64,000 nucleotides of DNA, from the NCBI RefSeq assembly GCF_003590095.1, contig NC_039478.1, positions 10,292,001 to 10,356,000 on the forward strand. Direction: 5' to 3'. Position 1 is the first letter of the stretch. Each line of letters begins with the position of its first letter. Below, piece by piece: positions 43,921 through 57,322 of the stretch. The stretch is from Trichoplusia ni. Its lineage: Eukaryota > Arthropoda > Insecta > Lepidoptera > Noctuidae. Below the pieces are notes generated by a model. That model did not search any database and had not been told where the DNA came from. It worked only from the letters and a program-made list of their open reading frames with translations. A program made the translations under genes and the position numbers.

Positions 43921-46400
43921 ACGATGTATTATTTCTTTTCACGCTATAAGTAAAAATTTTGTTACACCATTTTATTTTTTTTATTTAGCCTATTTGTGTT
44001 GTATGTCTAATTTTGTCTCGCGGTTTCCAACCTCAGGAGTAAAATATTTACACACCATATAAGCTTTATAAAAGGTTCAACATTCAATCAGCTCCATGTC
44101 ATTATAATACTGCATTGTTAAGCAAAACTCAGATGCATACATACGGGAAGTGGGACAAATTTAACTTAGAAGGTTTAAAAGATAAAAAAGCACTGAAAGG
44201 CACATGTGAAACTAAATCGAAAGCTACTAAAAGACTTATTTAACGTGATAAATGTTAAGAAGCAGATAAAAGTATTCTAGCCAAAATTTTGTCGGAAAAC
44301 CAAATATGTTGATAAAATCTGGATTTCTAAGTGCTAGAACACAGCCTGGTTTTCGGCCTGCAAAAAACAACTGAAAGTTTCTGATACAAAGCAAACGTAG
44401 ATCCAGTGTCTGTATTTAGACGGAAATTTTGTTGGAGAGCTAAAATTCAAAATGGAGGCGAATTTTTTAACAGAACTTCTTTTTTGGATAATCCTTAAGA
44501 CACGTTTTGCAATGGTTTTATTTTTGTAAGGTATTGGTTATTAGACAGTTATTTCTACTTTAATTTTCGTTTCCCTATATGGTAGGTATATTGATGTTGC
44601 GTTATATTCGTTATGGTTACTGCGCCGTGAATGTCATTAAGTATATTTTTGTGCATGAAGTGATTTTCCTATTTTACTTTAATTTTTGAGGATTCCGTAC
44701 CCAACTGGTGAGGTTTAAGCGTAATCTTATAACGAATAGAAAATTTCAATTCATTAATCAAAATTCATAAGAAACGTAATAAAAGTTAAGCTACGGTTAG
44801 TAAAGTCAAAACTTTGAAGGGTGACCAATTTTCTCTAGCATATTTGAACAAGACCCGGTCAGCCGAACACTTTCGTGAGTTCGAATATTAATTATCAATT
44901 CTTTTTTCATATGTAACACAGATGGCAAGAAAACATTGAAAACGAAATTTATTGTTTGAGATGAATTGAGAACCAATTCTGTAGTGCCCTTTACTCCACA
45001 GTTTGCCCTAAGTGGTATCCTCAAGGGCGAAAACTGACACGGGTGAAGGGCTACCCAATTTTCATGTTTGCAACGACGCTATGTACTTAGGCATCTTATT
45101 TCAATATCCTACATTTTCTTGTATAAAAGGCCCTTATTTGCTAGACCTAAGATTAAACTAGGCTGAATATTGGTGATTTTTCCAGTGAAGGATGTGTAGC
45201 TAGGCTATGGCTAGGTATGATAAAATAATGTAGGTACCGACTAATAATTTTGAAATTACCAGGCTTGGAGGTCCGATGCCTGTTTTTTTTCATTACGACC
45301 TATGATGACCCATCCACAAACCAACCCCAATGGCATGGCTTAACTTTTATTATCAAACATTTATCTTGATAACTGTAAACTTAAAACATGAAAACTTTTG
45401 AAAATAAAATTATACCATTATTTGAACCAAACTTTTCAAATTCAATTGTATGTAACTTTATCTGAAAAAGAAAATTAAAAGTTTATTTTCTCACTCCCAA
45501 GTTAAAAAAATAAACAAAAGGATTGCTAGCAACGAAAATTATTATTGTAACGGGACTTTTTTATTTTTTTGTTGAGCCTACAATAAGCGATTCAGGACTA
45601 TAAAGCTGGATTCACACGAATTAAAAATAAAAGCTTTATTCTTCGCGTTAAATATTCGATTTTTAAAGAGAATATTGGAAGAATTAAATTTGGAGTTAAA
45701 AAATTAAAGTTTGACTGGCAATAATGAGAATTACGTTAATTTATTGTGACAGTGAAAATATTATTTGTCATATTTTGTAAAAAGTTTAAATTTTAGAATT
45801 GGCCGTACAACAGAGACGTAGAGTTACGTTTATACCATTTCGCGACGGAACTCTAAAAATAAAGCTAAAGGCCCCATAACTCGGTAAGAGTTTGAAAACT
45901 ATTGTACCCTGCACAATGCGCTAATGCAGGTCAAAAGACAAATACGAAAAAAAAACTATCATGAAAAATAAATTTGACACCAGTATAAACACAGCCTAAT
46001 TTAAAATTTACACCTCCTTACTAATTAAGATAATGTAAAGCAATAAAGATTCGTTAGAAAACATTTCAGCAGGTATAAAAAGGGTTAAATTTGTGTAAAG
46101 TCAAATTTATTATTGTTGAAAACTTTTGAAGCGGTGTTTTGATTGTTATCTTTTAAGAAACAGCGATTTTATGGTGTTTATATACTTTTATTGTTCAAAT
46201 TATAATTAAAATTTTGATTTACTTCCTTGTTCCGTTAAAAGCCCTGTACAAAAATTTCGACCTTATTTCTCCGCCATCAAAGCACTGTCCATTTCGTCGT
46301 GATTAGTGATTTTTTTGGAATCATCATTCATGACTGAAACTGAAACTGAAACTGATCCGAGGTTAAGCTAGGATTGATACTGTAACTTAAGTATTTTATA
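43921..46400. other. Non-coding stretch
   Basis: AT-rich. A 72-codon minus frame at 44806-45024 has no recognisable motif or splice border. R-like TTCCGTACCCAACTGG at 44694 is a further trace of repeat R. Confidence 0.4.
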
Positions 46401-46414
46401 AATTTAGTAAAAAT

Positions 46415-46742
46415 TACCCAAGTGAATCGAACACAGGTTAAGCTACGCTTAATACCGTCGGTCAGAGGATGGGTGACCATCTATGTCATTACGAGTTCTA
46501 TGTTTCGGAAGGCGAGATAAATTGTGGATTGCTGCTGGTATTTATTCTTCTTCGATTAAATTAGTTATTACGGGAAGTCAGAAGCTGTAAAGTCTGACAT
46601 GTTATGTTGCCCATGAAACAGGGTTGAGGAGGTCAAATAGATAGTCGCTCCTAGTGTATCATAGGTACATAAGTATATATATAGGCATATCGTTAGGCTG
46701 AAAGTCGACCTCAACATAGCTGGGAAAAGGCTAGGATGATGT
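46415..46742 (+). repeat. 5S-rRNA-derived SINE, 5'-truncated and diverged
   Basis: ACACAGGTTAAGCTACGCTT and GATGGGTGACCATCTATGTC keep the 5S-like boxes. The body ends GGGAAAAGGCTAGGATGATG. No clear target-site duplication. Confidence 0.7.
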
Positions 46743-47697
46743 ATAATAATGAAGGTATCATAATGCATGCTAGCAATTTGTCTGAGTTTGATGTCTTCAA
46801 GAAGTAGAGTTTAAGCAGGTTAGTTACAAAGGTGTCTTTTCTAAATGCAACACTTACTAGAGTTTTCTTAAGGGGGTTAAGTCAGGCCTTTTTACATGCT
46901 GTAATTCTCGACCATTATATTTGTCTATACAAGTGTTCAAAAACATATAGGTATTATGACTATACACAAAATAGTAAACTCTTACAAAGCCGTAAAACGA
47001 TCTAAGACATATTTCAGCGGACAAACCCACGGTATAATCCAAGCAAGCAATAAAGGATGAACGTTTTATGCTAATCGCCATTTGCCCGCCGTGAAGGGAT
47101 AAAAAGTATAATAAATTTGTTTCTCAAGTGTTAAACGTTTAAAAAAAGTTTATTAGTTCAGCCCCTCGAACGGAGGGTTGGGACCTATTAATTATTTTGT
47201 TGAAAGTCCTTTAAGATCCAGGTGAGAAAAAAATGTGATGAAAGAGGCTCTGGAGATAGTCAGACTTTGTTACAAACTCGTAGATTAGTTGCTGGTGATG
47301 ATAGTTTTGTAAAAGCAGCTGTTTCTTTTCAGTTATATCTAGATCTAGTATAACTATTGAGGGAGGACAGGTGGGTGTACTTTTCTCATTTAATTAGATG
47401 AGTAATATTCTCGTATCATTTTTGATGTATAAATTCAGTCTTCAGACCACTTTTCACATGTGTTGTGAACCAAAGCATAACAAACGTTAAACATACTTCA
47501 TTCCAAAAATTGGAATCAGAATCACCATCGTGCAGTGAGCTAGCGTCGTGAATCTTGCCTATTTGCTTTATGCAAACCAGAGCCTTCATTTGTATAAATT
47601 TAGGTAGTAGAGCTATCACGTTTCATGAGATAAACCTTCATGACGGACATCAAAACCTCAATACCACCACCTCAATAGCACCATTCTTACTCCTTAG

Positions 47698-47884
47698 ATA
47701 CAGAACAATAAAAATACGTACAAAGACTCAAACTACTAACGAAGCTGTCGCCCAATACAAAAGCGCTAGAATCGCCAATTTCCCCGACACAGCCAGTCAA
47801 GTTACCAAGTGTGAAATTAATATAAGACCAGAAACTTGGTTGAACTTTGTCAGCATATTGAGGGCCACTAACAATAAGTTACTG
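47698..47884 (+). CDS. Candidate isolated coding exon, product unknown
   Basis: Plus strand. Acceptor CTTACTCCTTAG and donor CTG|GTATGC bound 187 nt, entered in phase 2 and left in phase 0, fully open (62 codons). The peptide includes KTQTTNEAVAQYKSARIANF and INIRPETWLNFVSILRATNN, with balanced composition. It follows an R-family remnant (47606-47650). I do not recognise it; it may be an exon of an unseen gene or a relic. Confidence 0.3.
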
Positions 47885-48279
47885 GTATGCTGTGATCACA
47901 GGTACGATGTATGTAAGATGTATGGTGTATGGTTGTGTGTATGGAAAGGTTATTTAGTACTTCGTCATTGTTTTGTGACAGCTGTTGATTATATTCAGGA
48001 AAGAGGGAAGATTCACCTTGTATGTTTTTTCTGGGTTTTATAGATTGTGATCGTTTTGTGTAGTGTTTTAAATATGGAAGAAATGCCGAAAGAGAATGTG
48101 TTTTTGGCAAAAGGGATGAGATGCCAATTAAAATATATCATTGTTGCCATGTTTGATGGTGAATGTTCGAAGCAATTAATTCAACCATATTCCTGATGAT
48201 TAGAGTTTCCAGTAAATGTTGCTACATACTATATGTATAAGACTTTTTTTTTTAAATCGGCTTCCATATGTAGGAATTT

Positions 48280-48425
48280 AATTCCTGTCTTCCTACAAAC
48301 ATTCAAGACAAGACAAGACAAAGACTTAAAACAAGTATACAAGGATCCCACGATGTGTTGTGTGGGTTTGATGTCACTTTTAACACTCGGCTATCAGTCC
48401 TGTGTTATCGTCACTCTTATGTAGT
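48280..48425 (-). repeat. tRNA-derived SINE (family A), diverged
   Basis: Antisense body ACAAACATTCAAGACAAGAC, a damaged B-box zone near 48345, and CACTCGGCTATCAGTCCTGT (A box). Confidence 0.5.
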
Positions 48426-48774
48426 ATCAACCGAAATGAGTTTGACGAAATATTTGAGTCAACCCTTTTTAAACGAATCCTACTAAGAACCAATGAAGGC
48501 TAAAAAGGATTCAAACAAAATTTCATGAAACAGAGAATATTAAAACAAAAAAAAACAATTCATCTTAAAAACTAAGTTCTGAGATATTACGAAAGTATTG
48601 AGTATCTCAAACTTATTATATTTTTGAACCGAACAAGTAAACAAGACGAAATTTATGATATTGGATTCCTTTCAAAATTCTTTGCAGTTTAAAGTTTGTT
48701 CCCATAAGTTTAGTTCTTGGGAGTACAAAATAAATCAATATTACTCAACTGTCCTTTACGAACTCCTATCTATA

Positions 48775-49080
48775 TCTATACTAATATATAAAGCTGTAGA
48801 GTTTGTTTGTTTGTTTGAACGCGCTAATCTATACTAATATATAAAGCTGTAGAGTTTGTTTGTTTGTTTGAACGCGCTAATCTCAGGAACTACTGGTCCA
48901 AATTGAAAAAATCTTTTTGTGTTGAATAGACCATTAATCGAGGAAGGCTTAAGGCTATAAACCATCACGCTGCGACTAATGGGAGCGAAGATAGAATGAA
49001 AAATGTGAAAAAAACAGGGCAGGTATAAATCATAACTTATATCTTCTACCCACGGGAACGAAGTCGCGGGCAACAGCTAG
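48775..49080 (+). mobile_element. Short Helitron with duplicated 5' end
   Basis: A 53-bp 5' piece (48775-48827) is directly followed by a complete element (48828-49080). Both begin TCTATACTAATATATAAAGC and share the GTAGAG variant. The full copy ends GCGGGCAACAGCTAG followed by T. Confidence 0.85.
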
Positions 49081-49132
49081 TTACTTTATATTAGTTTTAT
49101 TTTAACTGAAAATTATCTAGTATATGTTCGAA

Positions 49133-49500
49133 TCAGTGACGTTCAAGTCGGAGTCGCGATATTGAGGGTTCCGTACAAATAGGACATAGATTAAATTTGG
49201 CAAAATTAAGCAATGAAATTATTGTTATTTTAATAATTTAAATTTTATTAAAGGAACCGTAATGAACATGAGAACGGCAGTAAACAGGTATATACTGGGA
49301 TGATGATGATGATGATGAAAGTAACAATAATTGCTTAATCTGGATCGTTCGTTTTAGTATTTGAACAAATACATCATCTGTATAAATTTAAACTGTCTAA
49401 TTATCACGGTTCATATGATATAGTCTGGTGAAAAATGAACAGCGGTGCTTCAGGGGTAGGTTTTTTTCTTTGGGTACAGAATTCTAAAAAATGATCTAGA
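49133..49500 (+). repeat. Interspersed repeat R, near-complete
   Basis: Head CAAGTCGGAGTCGCGATATTGAGGGTTCCGTACA; 3' region TCTAATTATCACGGTTCAT, ATAGTCTGGTG, CTTTGGGTACAGAATTCTAA. The inverted pair GGTTCCGTAC / GTACGGAACC near the two ends suggests terminal inverted repeats. A (GAT)n microsatellite lies at about 49301-49318. Confidence 0.6.
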
Positions 49501-51110
49501 GTGAATTTTGCCAGTAATGGTTTGTCGCTAAGATTGCTTTTATAAAAGTTTTAAGCAGCAACGTTCAGTGCTTGGGCTTTTTAAGAAACAGTAAAACCGT
49601 TCATCTGGCTTCATTCGGTATAGTTTTCATCCCATAATTGTCCTGCGCCAAAGCAAACGCTTCGACCATACACAAAGACTAAATCGTTCATCATCAAAAT
49701 ATCCTCATTGTAAATTAGCGTCTCCACATTGAACATTTTTAATCCATTATTCCTCACGACATTTCCTCCAACGTCTGCCACTTATGCCTTATAATGTTAA
49801 AGAAAGTGCATAACTATGAAAAGGTCACACTACTACCTCACCAATTAGATCCTTATTTGCACCCACAACCTCGTTCACAGACCCGTAAGGTCACAACGCC
49901 CTCTATATCATTGCATCATTAATATTCAGCAAATATCCAACCATCCCTTGGCTCCAATAAATAAAACCAGCCAACGCATCCAGTTACAATTCTTCATATT
50001 TTCACCACTGCACCCCAACTCCATAATTAACGTTGATGTTTATTAGAAAATATGTATAATTTTCTCACTCCCAAGCACGACACGTAATACAATTATATGA
50101 CAATAGACTTTAAATTATTTCGAGAGAGAACGAAGATATGTCTCGTTGTATGAATATTAAAAATGCCCGAAAATTCAACGGAAATTTGACTCTATGTTTT
50201 TTAGGGTAGAGTTTGTTTTTGAATGGTTAGGGATGTATTAAAACGCTTGTGTATAGTAAGCGACTGGGTTGATATGTAGGTACATAAACTAAGCTTATTT
50301 GAGTGTTTAAATGATGTGTTTGCTTCTTCTTGAGATGAAAAAGGTCTACATTTTTCTTGATTACTTTGCATGAAGGTAGATGGCGTTTTGGGGAAAGTCA
50401 AGATATGTAATGTTGTGTTTAAAACTGTTTTTATTTTTTCTTCTATTTCATATTTTGACGTCACTTTGCAAAGTGATCTTTTTATAATATGAAATAATAA
50501 TAAAACTAGTTAAAAGCAAACATTAAACATAGTAGATAGTCTTTTTTTCAATAAAATTACATGACAAGAAATGAGCTTTTTTTACATTCAGCAATCATCG
50601 CACAATTTTTGCCACCAATTTGCCTTTATATTTGCAAGGTACGTAAAACCAACCGCTGTTTTATTCTGAACTCTCAATCATCTCAAGTATAATAGGAACA
50701 AAAAGGTTTCATATTTTATTCTACACTTGTAAAATTATAATTATAGCATACACCATTGTGTAAAGTACTTTTATAATGAGAAAATCTTAGAAAACGTTTC
50801 AAGTGACGTGAACACAGCTTCAAATAAAACGCCTGAGTGCTGAATGATTTTCGGTTTTTTATTTTTAAACGATATTCATAATTTCTTGTTTAATTTTGGA
50901 ACGCTTAAATACGAAAGAAGGTTGCATTATTCTGTGTTTAAGAGAATTACTTCAGTCACGTGTGGTAGGTGCTGAAGGCTTTACGGAGCGTTTTTCTACG
51001 TGTATTTTTTTTTTGTTAATAATACTAAACAATTATGTAAAGATTAAGGGAGTAAAAAATGTCTGCCTCTCTAGGCAAGATAAAGTTCAAAGATTGCTTT
51101 TGCTCTTATG
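49501..51110. other. Non-coding stretch
   Basis: No splice-bounded open segment or shared repeat was recognised. An 87-codon minus frame at 50201-50464 is Thr/Ser/Lys-rich without motifs. Confidence 0.4.
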
Positions 51111-51115
51111 TATGA

Positions 51116-51369
51116 CTAGCTGTTGCCTGCGACTTCGTCCCCGTGGGTAGAAGATATAAGTTATGATTTATACCGGCCCTGTTTTTTTTACGTTTTCCAT
51201 TGTATCTTCGCTCCTTTTAGTCGCAGCGTGATGGTTTATAGCCTAAAGCCTTCCTCGATGAATGTTCTATTCAACACAAAAAGAATTTTTCAATTACCAG
51301 CAGTTTCTGAGATTAGCGCGTTCAAACAAACAAACAAACAAACACTTCAGCTTTATATATTAGTATAGA
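51116..51369 (-). mobile_element. Short non-autonomous Helitron (250-bp family)
   Basis: Antisense, CTAG at 51116-51119, end at TTAGTATAGA (51369). The hairpin carries one change (TTGCCTGCGACTTCG). Confidence 0.85.
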
Positions 51370-51944
51370 AGTATAGATTTATTGAAAGGAAATGTCGTTT
51401 TTATGAGAGTCTTTTGATATGTCGCTAACGATTATAGAAATATTATTTGGCGAGGCGGGTTGCTGGTCTTAAGAGTTCAAGAGTTGTCAGAGTGAAAAGG
51501 TGTTTATTAGAAATCTTTTACAATAGTAGTAGAGAGCTAAAATGTTGATATGAACTGTGGTAGAAATTTGAATTTAATTAAAATATTATGTTACACAAAT
51601 GCCTTTACATTTTTAATATGAGCGTAATAAACCGAAGTAACAATAAAAATCGGCACATTTGTGTCTTTTTAAAAGTGTATTATTTCCCCAAATACTATCT
51701 AATTATACGGATAAATTCACATAAAAAAACAACAGCGTCTATAAATAAAACATGCTCGAATTAGCTTAGAAGATATCAAACTAAATTTCCCATAATTTAA
51801 GCGACATCACGCCATTAATTAATCCACTCCAGAAATGTCCAAGAAAATATTCGTCTTAATTTGCATCTTCATTTTAAAGTGCGGTCCATATAAGAAGCCC
51901 AGGAACCCTGCTACTACCTCTCATAATAATACTGTAGTCGTTAA

Positions 51945-51998
51945 AGAAGCGAGAAGGCGCTCTACAAGATGTATAGTGCTGTCTCTTTCACTCAATTT
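51945..51998. repeat. Short repeat with CTCTAC...TGTATAGTG core
   Basis: GAGAAGGCGCTCTACAAG and TGTATAGTGCTGTCTC are a third, diverged copy of the motif at 15265 and 33645. Confidence 0.35.
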
Positions 51999-52059
51999 CA
52001 ACACGACTTTAAGTGCTATTGGTGGTAGGCGGCCTGTATTATACCGTACTACTTAAATG

Positions 52060-54320
52060 TCTTTTTGCCCGTCTACCCCAACTGACAAAGTTATCTCATT
52101 AAATGCACCGAGAGTTTGCTAGACAAGAGGCCAAGTTTTAGCCCAGAGTCCAACGTAATATGACCTCTTAGGAGTTCGAGTATTGTATTAAAAAACTTCA
52201 TTTTATATGCAGTTTGAGAGAGATGTCGGGTCGATGTATTTTGGCCGTTTAGCTTCTGGTAGCATTTTGGGTGGTTCATATTTGTCTTGGTTTAAATGAG
52301 AATTATGGTTTGCTGGTAATTTTAGGAAAACATCGCTTGGTTATACTGATTCAGTGGGAAAAAATGATAAAAAACATAGCTTCGTAAATGTTTAGATGTT
52401 ATTGCAATATCCCCAAATTGCTGGCTATTAATGTACCCCTGCTGATCTCAAAGAAATCTTCTCTGTATCTCTGTATCATTGAACAAAACATTTGCTTAAT
52501 TTGTAAAATTTCAAAAATTCTAACTAAACTCTTTAATATAACCTTTTTAATATTTAAAAACTAGTCGAGCACTCCCGATAAATACGCATGAGTGAACGTA
52601 AGTTCATCGATTATCAAATAATCAAAGTTGGACACAAATTTCTACGATTTTCTCGCATTTCATAAAGATTCCCTTAACGTCGCTAATAAAATTTCTAAGT
52701 ACAGAAGTTGGCCGGAAGATTTTTTTTTGGAGTAAAATTCGCCTCAGCAACAATTTAAAACGAATAAATAATCTTTAAAAACATAATCTCTGATACGTAC
52801 TTGTAAAAGTTTTAACGAAGTGCTAAGTAGCTTTGCATTAAAGATTATTGATGAGTGAAAAATGTTACTTGGAAATAAAAATAATTGATTTTCTTTGATT
52901 GCGAATGTTGTTTTTTTCCCCGGACACTGTTATGTTAAAAGTCTTTTTAGTGTGTGCTATTATTATTATGTGCCCTATTTTTTTTTCATCATTATATTTC
53001 TTTTTAAAGATGATTCCGGACTATCGAAATTCGATCAGATGGTTTCCAGAACATAAGACCTAACATATTAAGATTTACCTTAAGTTTATATTTCATAAAA
53101 TATCATAGCTAAATTTGGAAAAGAATCATAACTTCACGTGTGAACAAAACCCTTCCCCCACAGTGAATCAATCGCAATAATATTCTGATACATTTTCCTT
53201 AGGCTAAACGCGGACACCTCCACGTGTCAGACATTGTCCTTGATAAATAAAACAAGCTTCTGGCTCGGAGATATTTTTCATTGAATGTGTTTTCATGAAT
53301 GTATGCATTGTCAACAGTTTTACGAATCAACTCCGTTTTCTGTAGGGTGACTATGAAGCTACTATTTTCAGGATAGTACCATATTCATGGTACTTTTTTT
53401 ATTTTTTTGTAATTTTTGTTGTGACTAAAATAAATCAAACATAGAAATTGCTAGGAAAAATAATGATATTGCCTTTAATAGGCAGTTTTAATTTTGTTTA
53501 ATTTCTTATTTTATTTGTTTTTGCAGTATTTTTGTTATATTTTGTATTTACTTCAAATAGTGATTGATACGAAAAATTTAATAGATTGTGTAGCGTAAAA
53601 ATACGTCGACATGCTAGAGACGGACATATTAAACCATAAATATCATTGTATGAAGGAAATTACAAAACTGGATGCATTGTCTTTAGAAAAGAACCATAGA
53701 CATGTCTTTGTGCATAAGTAAACAAGAAGTAAGAAATAATAATGAATCAGTTTGAGAATGTTTGCAAAACGCCCCACAACACAAGCATTAAATGTCATAT
53801 TGCTGGAGTTTCCTTTTCAATATCCCACTAATTTAGTCTTTAAAAAGAAACGTCTACCATTTGAAACTAGTTCTTCTAAAAAACCGATATTTGAAAACGC
53901 TCCTCCTGACTTTATCCTTTAATTTATAGTAAGATGGTTACCCTACTCGTAAGGGCGAGTTTCGGATGTTTTTACACCTCCATTCCTTATTGGATTTCTT
54001 TCATTGCCAACAATAAGTGGTAATAAAGTCGCGTGCGAAGAATAGCTTGACTCAATCACGTTTATACCTTGACTCCTTCTTTTCTATCAAACGTTGATTT
54101 TTTTACGGAATACTTGGAAGTAAAATACTTTATTTTATATTCTATTTATTATTTTATGAATATTTTTATTGCTTGTTCAAGATCAAGCTTTTTGACGTAT
54201 ATCTGTTTATTTTGGTTCAACTCAGACTTATAGATCAACTACTGAGTATGAGTAGGCTTTTCTCGTTTTATGATGTGAAAATAACGATGAATTTTAAGTA
54301 CAATAAATTTCAAATTCTTG
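52060..54320. other. Non-coding stretch
   Basis: Nothing recognisable apart from traces: GCCCCACAACACAAGCATTAA at 53773 resembles a family-A SINE tail. Confidence 0.4.
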
Positions 54321-54324
54321 AAAG

Positions 54325-54560
54325 CTTTCAGGAATCCGTACCCAAAGGGTGAGAATGTATCCCAAATACTGAAGCTTTCCACGCCGCCCGTCCTTTTATC
54401 TGAACCACGATAGTTTAAAAGGTGTTTTTTTTTTAAGATGATTTACTTACTTCTGGTGACTCTACAAAAATGAGAAAAATAAAGATTAGTGTAGGGAAAC
54501 GGTTGTTTCGATGTATAAGGAAACTTCTGTGTCGCGAGTCCAATTTACACTTGACCGGTT
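54325..54560 (-). repeat. Interspersed repeat R
   Basis: Antisense. AATCCGTACCCAAAGGGTGA, then CCGTCCTTTTATCTGAACCACGATAG, and the head GTCGCGAGTCC...ACTTGACCGG. Confidence 0.6.
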
Positions 54561-55848
54561 TTTTTGTCTTATAAATCAACTGTAAGGTACGAAGGGATAT
54601 GTAGTCCATTAGGTATTATTGCATATCTAATATATTTTAGTACAAATAAATTTGTGAACTTCTCAAATTTTGCATTTTGTTATTCATTGAATACTAATGT
54701 TAATTAATCCATACGAAATTAACTGTCTTTAAAACAATGCTGAAACTTAAAATTGTTGATATAACATGCTTTATAATAATTTATTACTCTATCTCATAAA
54801 AATAAACGTTCTGAAAAGCCACTTGCTTTATAGTCGCTTTGTAAAATAAAACATAACTTTGTAATGCATCAGTTTCATATTTTATTATTTTATATATTTA
54901 AGAAGTGTCTCAAAATATTCTACTTTTAATAATATCGTAAAGTTTCAGTTAATTGAGAAATTTGAGGGAACCTGTTGTACAGTCGAGACCATGTGTTTAT
55001 TTTACGGTTCATTTTTAATTTCTTTTTTTATCTTTATAACATCTTTCAACCTTTTTATATTGTTTTGCTGGAGTTTAATTTTATAATTAAGGTTGAGGAT
55101 TCTGTGAACGTTTCATGACTCGAATGAGCCTACGAACATAGTCTAACGTAAGTTTAATTAAGAGATAAAACTATCGTGGTTGTACGCTCGAGGTGCAGGT
55201 TTGAACCCAATGCAGGCCGATGTGATTTTTCGAAAGTTTGTTAATTACTTTCAGACACTACCTGACCGGGAAAACTTGGATTCAAAATAACACATTCGTT
55301 TTATTTTATAATCCATTTATTGACGGCCAGCATAATTTAACAAAATAAAACTTTATAGCCCCACCCTCTAACATGTATGGCTATAACAAAGATTGCTTAA
55401 AATTAATTGGATTTTTTTCCACGCCTTGTAAACTACAAATAAAAAATAAGTATGAAGTTAGATTCAACTTTCATCTAAGGACACAAAATAACATTATTTA
55501 AAATAGCAAGTCTCGAGACCAAAACCTTGAAGATCAGAAATTTCCAAATACGTTTTGTTTTCAATTGTACTCTCTCTTTTAACCATAGTATACTGAGGTT
55601 ATTGTGACCATAAAATAAATAAAGTTAAACTTTTAATGCATATTGTGTGTTGCTAGTGCACTATAAATAATAATTTGTATTGTGTTTTGTACCTAAGTAT
55701 GCAGACGATGCTAAAATATAATATTCAGTGTATTGACTCTACATTTTGTACAAGTTGCGAAAGTCTTGTAAACTTTGTACTCTAACTGGGGGTCTGTTTG
55801 ATCGTTAGCCCATCACCACTGTATCACATTAGCAGTGAGCTAAACGAT

Positions 55849-56055
55849 TTATGTTTTGACATATATTATTATGTTATTTTTTATTGTCGTCACGTCAGGG
55901 GTGGTGACAAGCTTAACAATCCGCCGCCATTCCTCCCGCACTGCAGTTCGCCTTGTGCATTCATGTAGAGGGCCATTGAGGGCAGTTTTGATTTGGTCTG
56001 TCCAACGCATTGGTGACCTGCCTCGTGCTCGTGCTCGTGACCTATTTGTACACAT
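55849..56055 (-). pseudogene. Non-LTR retrotransposon ORF2 C-terminal relic
   Basis: The minus-strand frame includes RARGRSPMRWTDQIKTALNG, followed by the REEWRRIV segment. The plan (small basic stretch, RW.DQI, then W/R-rich helix) is typical of the tail after the reverse transcriptase in insect LINEs. Only about 60 residues remain, so the clade cannot be fixed. The rest of the element is not found next to it. Confidence 0.6.
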
Positions 56056-56699
56056 GATATAAAACTTCTGAAATCATGCTCAAATCTTTTTCTGAACTTT
56101 GTAAGATTTGAGCTTACCAGTTCTTTTCGTTTTTGCTATAACAAAATGAAGATCACAGTCGGCCCTTTTGTTAAACTGCATCAATATCCCTTAAACCTAT
56201 TCCAGATAAATAATTTCAGCAAATATTTTTCACAATAAACTGAAAGAAATATCTTCACATCATCAACTAGTCAAACTAACCTAAAAAAATGACGACAAAA
56301 TTTGAAACTTAACACACATCTTCTTAGTCGTTCCGGTTCAATAGAGCCTTCTTGATTTCCCCTGGGAGGTTAGCTATGACGGGAGCCCGCGGAGGCTGTT
56401 TAATCAACGCCTTGGTTATACCCGGATAGACATTAGCTTTACCTGATGTCGCTTTGGTCTTAACACATGTATTACATATGTAGTAGTGCAATTAAAGTTG
56501 TTGTTATTTAATTAGGACATCAATTAAAATATGGGTAGGGGTGGATATGGAATAAAAAAATGTATCACTCATTAATATTATTTTGAAAGAGAATGTAAAG
56601 AAAATAGAAAGAAAAATACATTTTGTCATAGTGGAGAACGATTTGGGATGGCATGGTGAACAAATTTTTATATTCGCGTTTTATTCAGAGCCGCTAGTT

Positions 56700-56890
56700 T
56701 AGGTTAGGACCCAACAGAAATCCTTAACCATGGTAAAAAATGGTCGGACGGATAGACTTAGGAATAAAGGTTTGTACCTAACAGGGCAAAGACCGAACTC
56801 TGTTGCGGCAAAATTGCCTGTCAGTCTATTCATCTGTCCGTCCGTCTGTCTTCAGGCTCTATTTCATGTAACGTAAAAAATACGGGCGAA
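56700..56890 (-). repeat. Interspersed repeat R, 3' part
   Basis: Antisense. ACCTAACAGGGCAAAGACCG, CAGTCTATTCATCTGTCCGTCCG, CAGGCTCTATTTCATG. Confidence 0.5.
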
Positions 56891-57029
56891 ACTTTTATAT
56901 TCCTGGTGCCTCTATAAAAAAAATACTCAGAATCCCGATTGAGGTGAGGCAACGGCAGTTACATACATATAATTGACTCTGTAAGCTTGCAAACCCCAAA
57001 ACTGACAGCTTCATTATTTTATACATGTA

Positions 57030-57322
57030 CTAGCTGTTGCCCGCGACTTCGTCCGCGTGGTTTGAAGATATAATTTATACCTGCTTTCTATCTATCTATC
57101 TGCCTTCTATCTATCTTGTAGGATTCAGTCAGCGTTTGCAATGTAAGCGCAAAAATGTGTTTTTTTACGACCTCAAAAATTGTAGCTTTTGTGTTATTCT
57201 GATGTATAAGCTATATTGTGGTAAAGTTTCATTCAAATCCATTCAGTAGTTTTTACGTGAAAGAGTAACATACATCCATACATCCATACTTACAAACTTT
57301 CGCCTTTATAATAGTAGTAGGA
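57030..57322 (-). mobile_element. Non-autonomous Helitron (293 bp, second 5'-end type)
   Basis: On the minus strand it starts TCCTACTACTATTATAAAGG and contains CGAAAGTTTGTAAGTATGG. It ends ...CACGCGGACGAAGTCGCGG and GCAACAGCTAG. It shares the 3' end with the 250-bp family and the 5' end with the relics at 5740 and 19900. CTATCTAT repeats lie inside. Confidence 0.82.

Noticed and set aside
46568..46768. 66-codon minus frame over 46.6-46.8 kb
   Set aside because: It covers the 5S-derived SINE body; parallel frames occur over the other copies (62111-62305).
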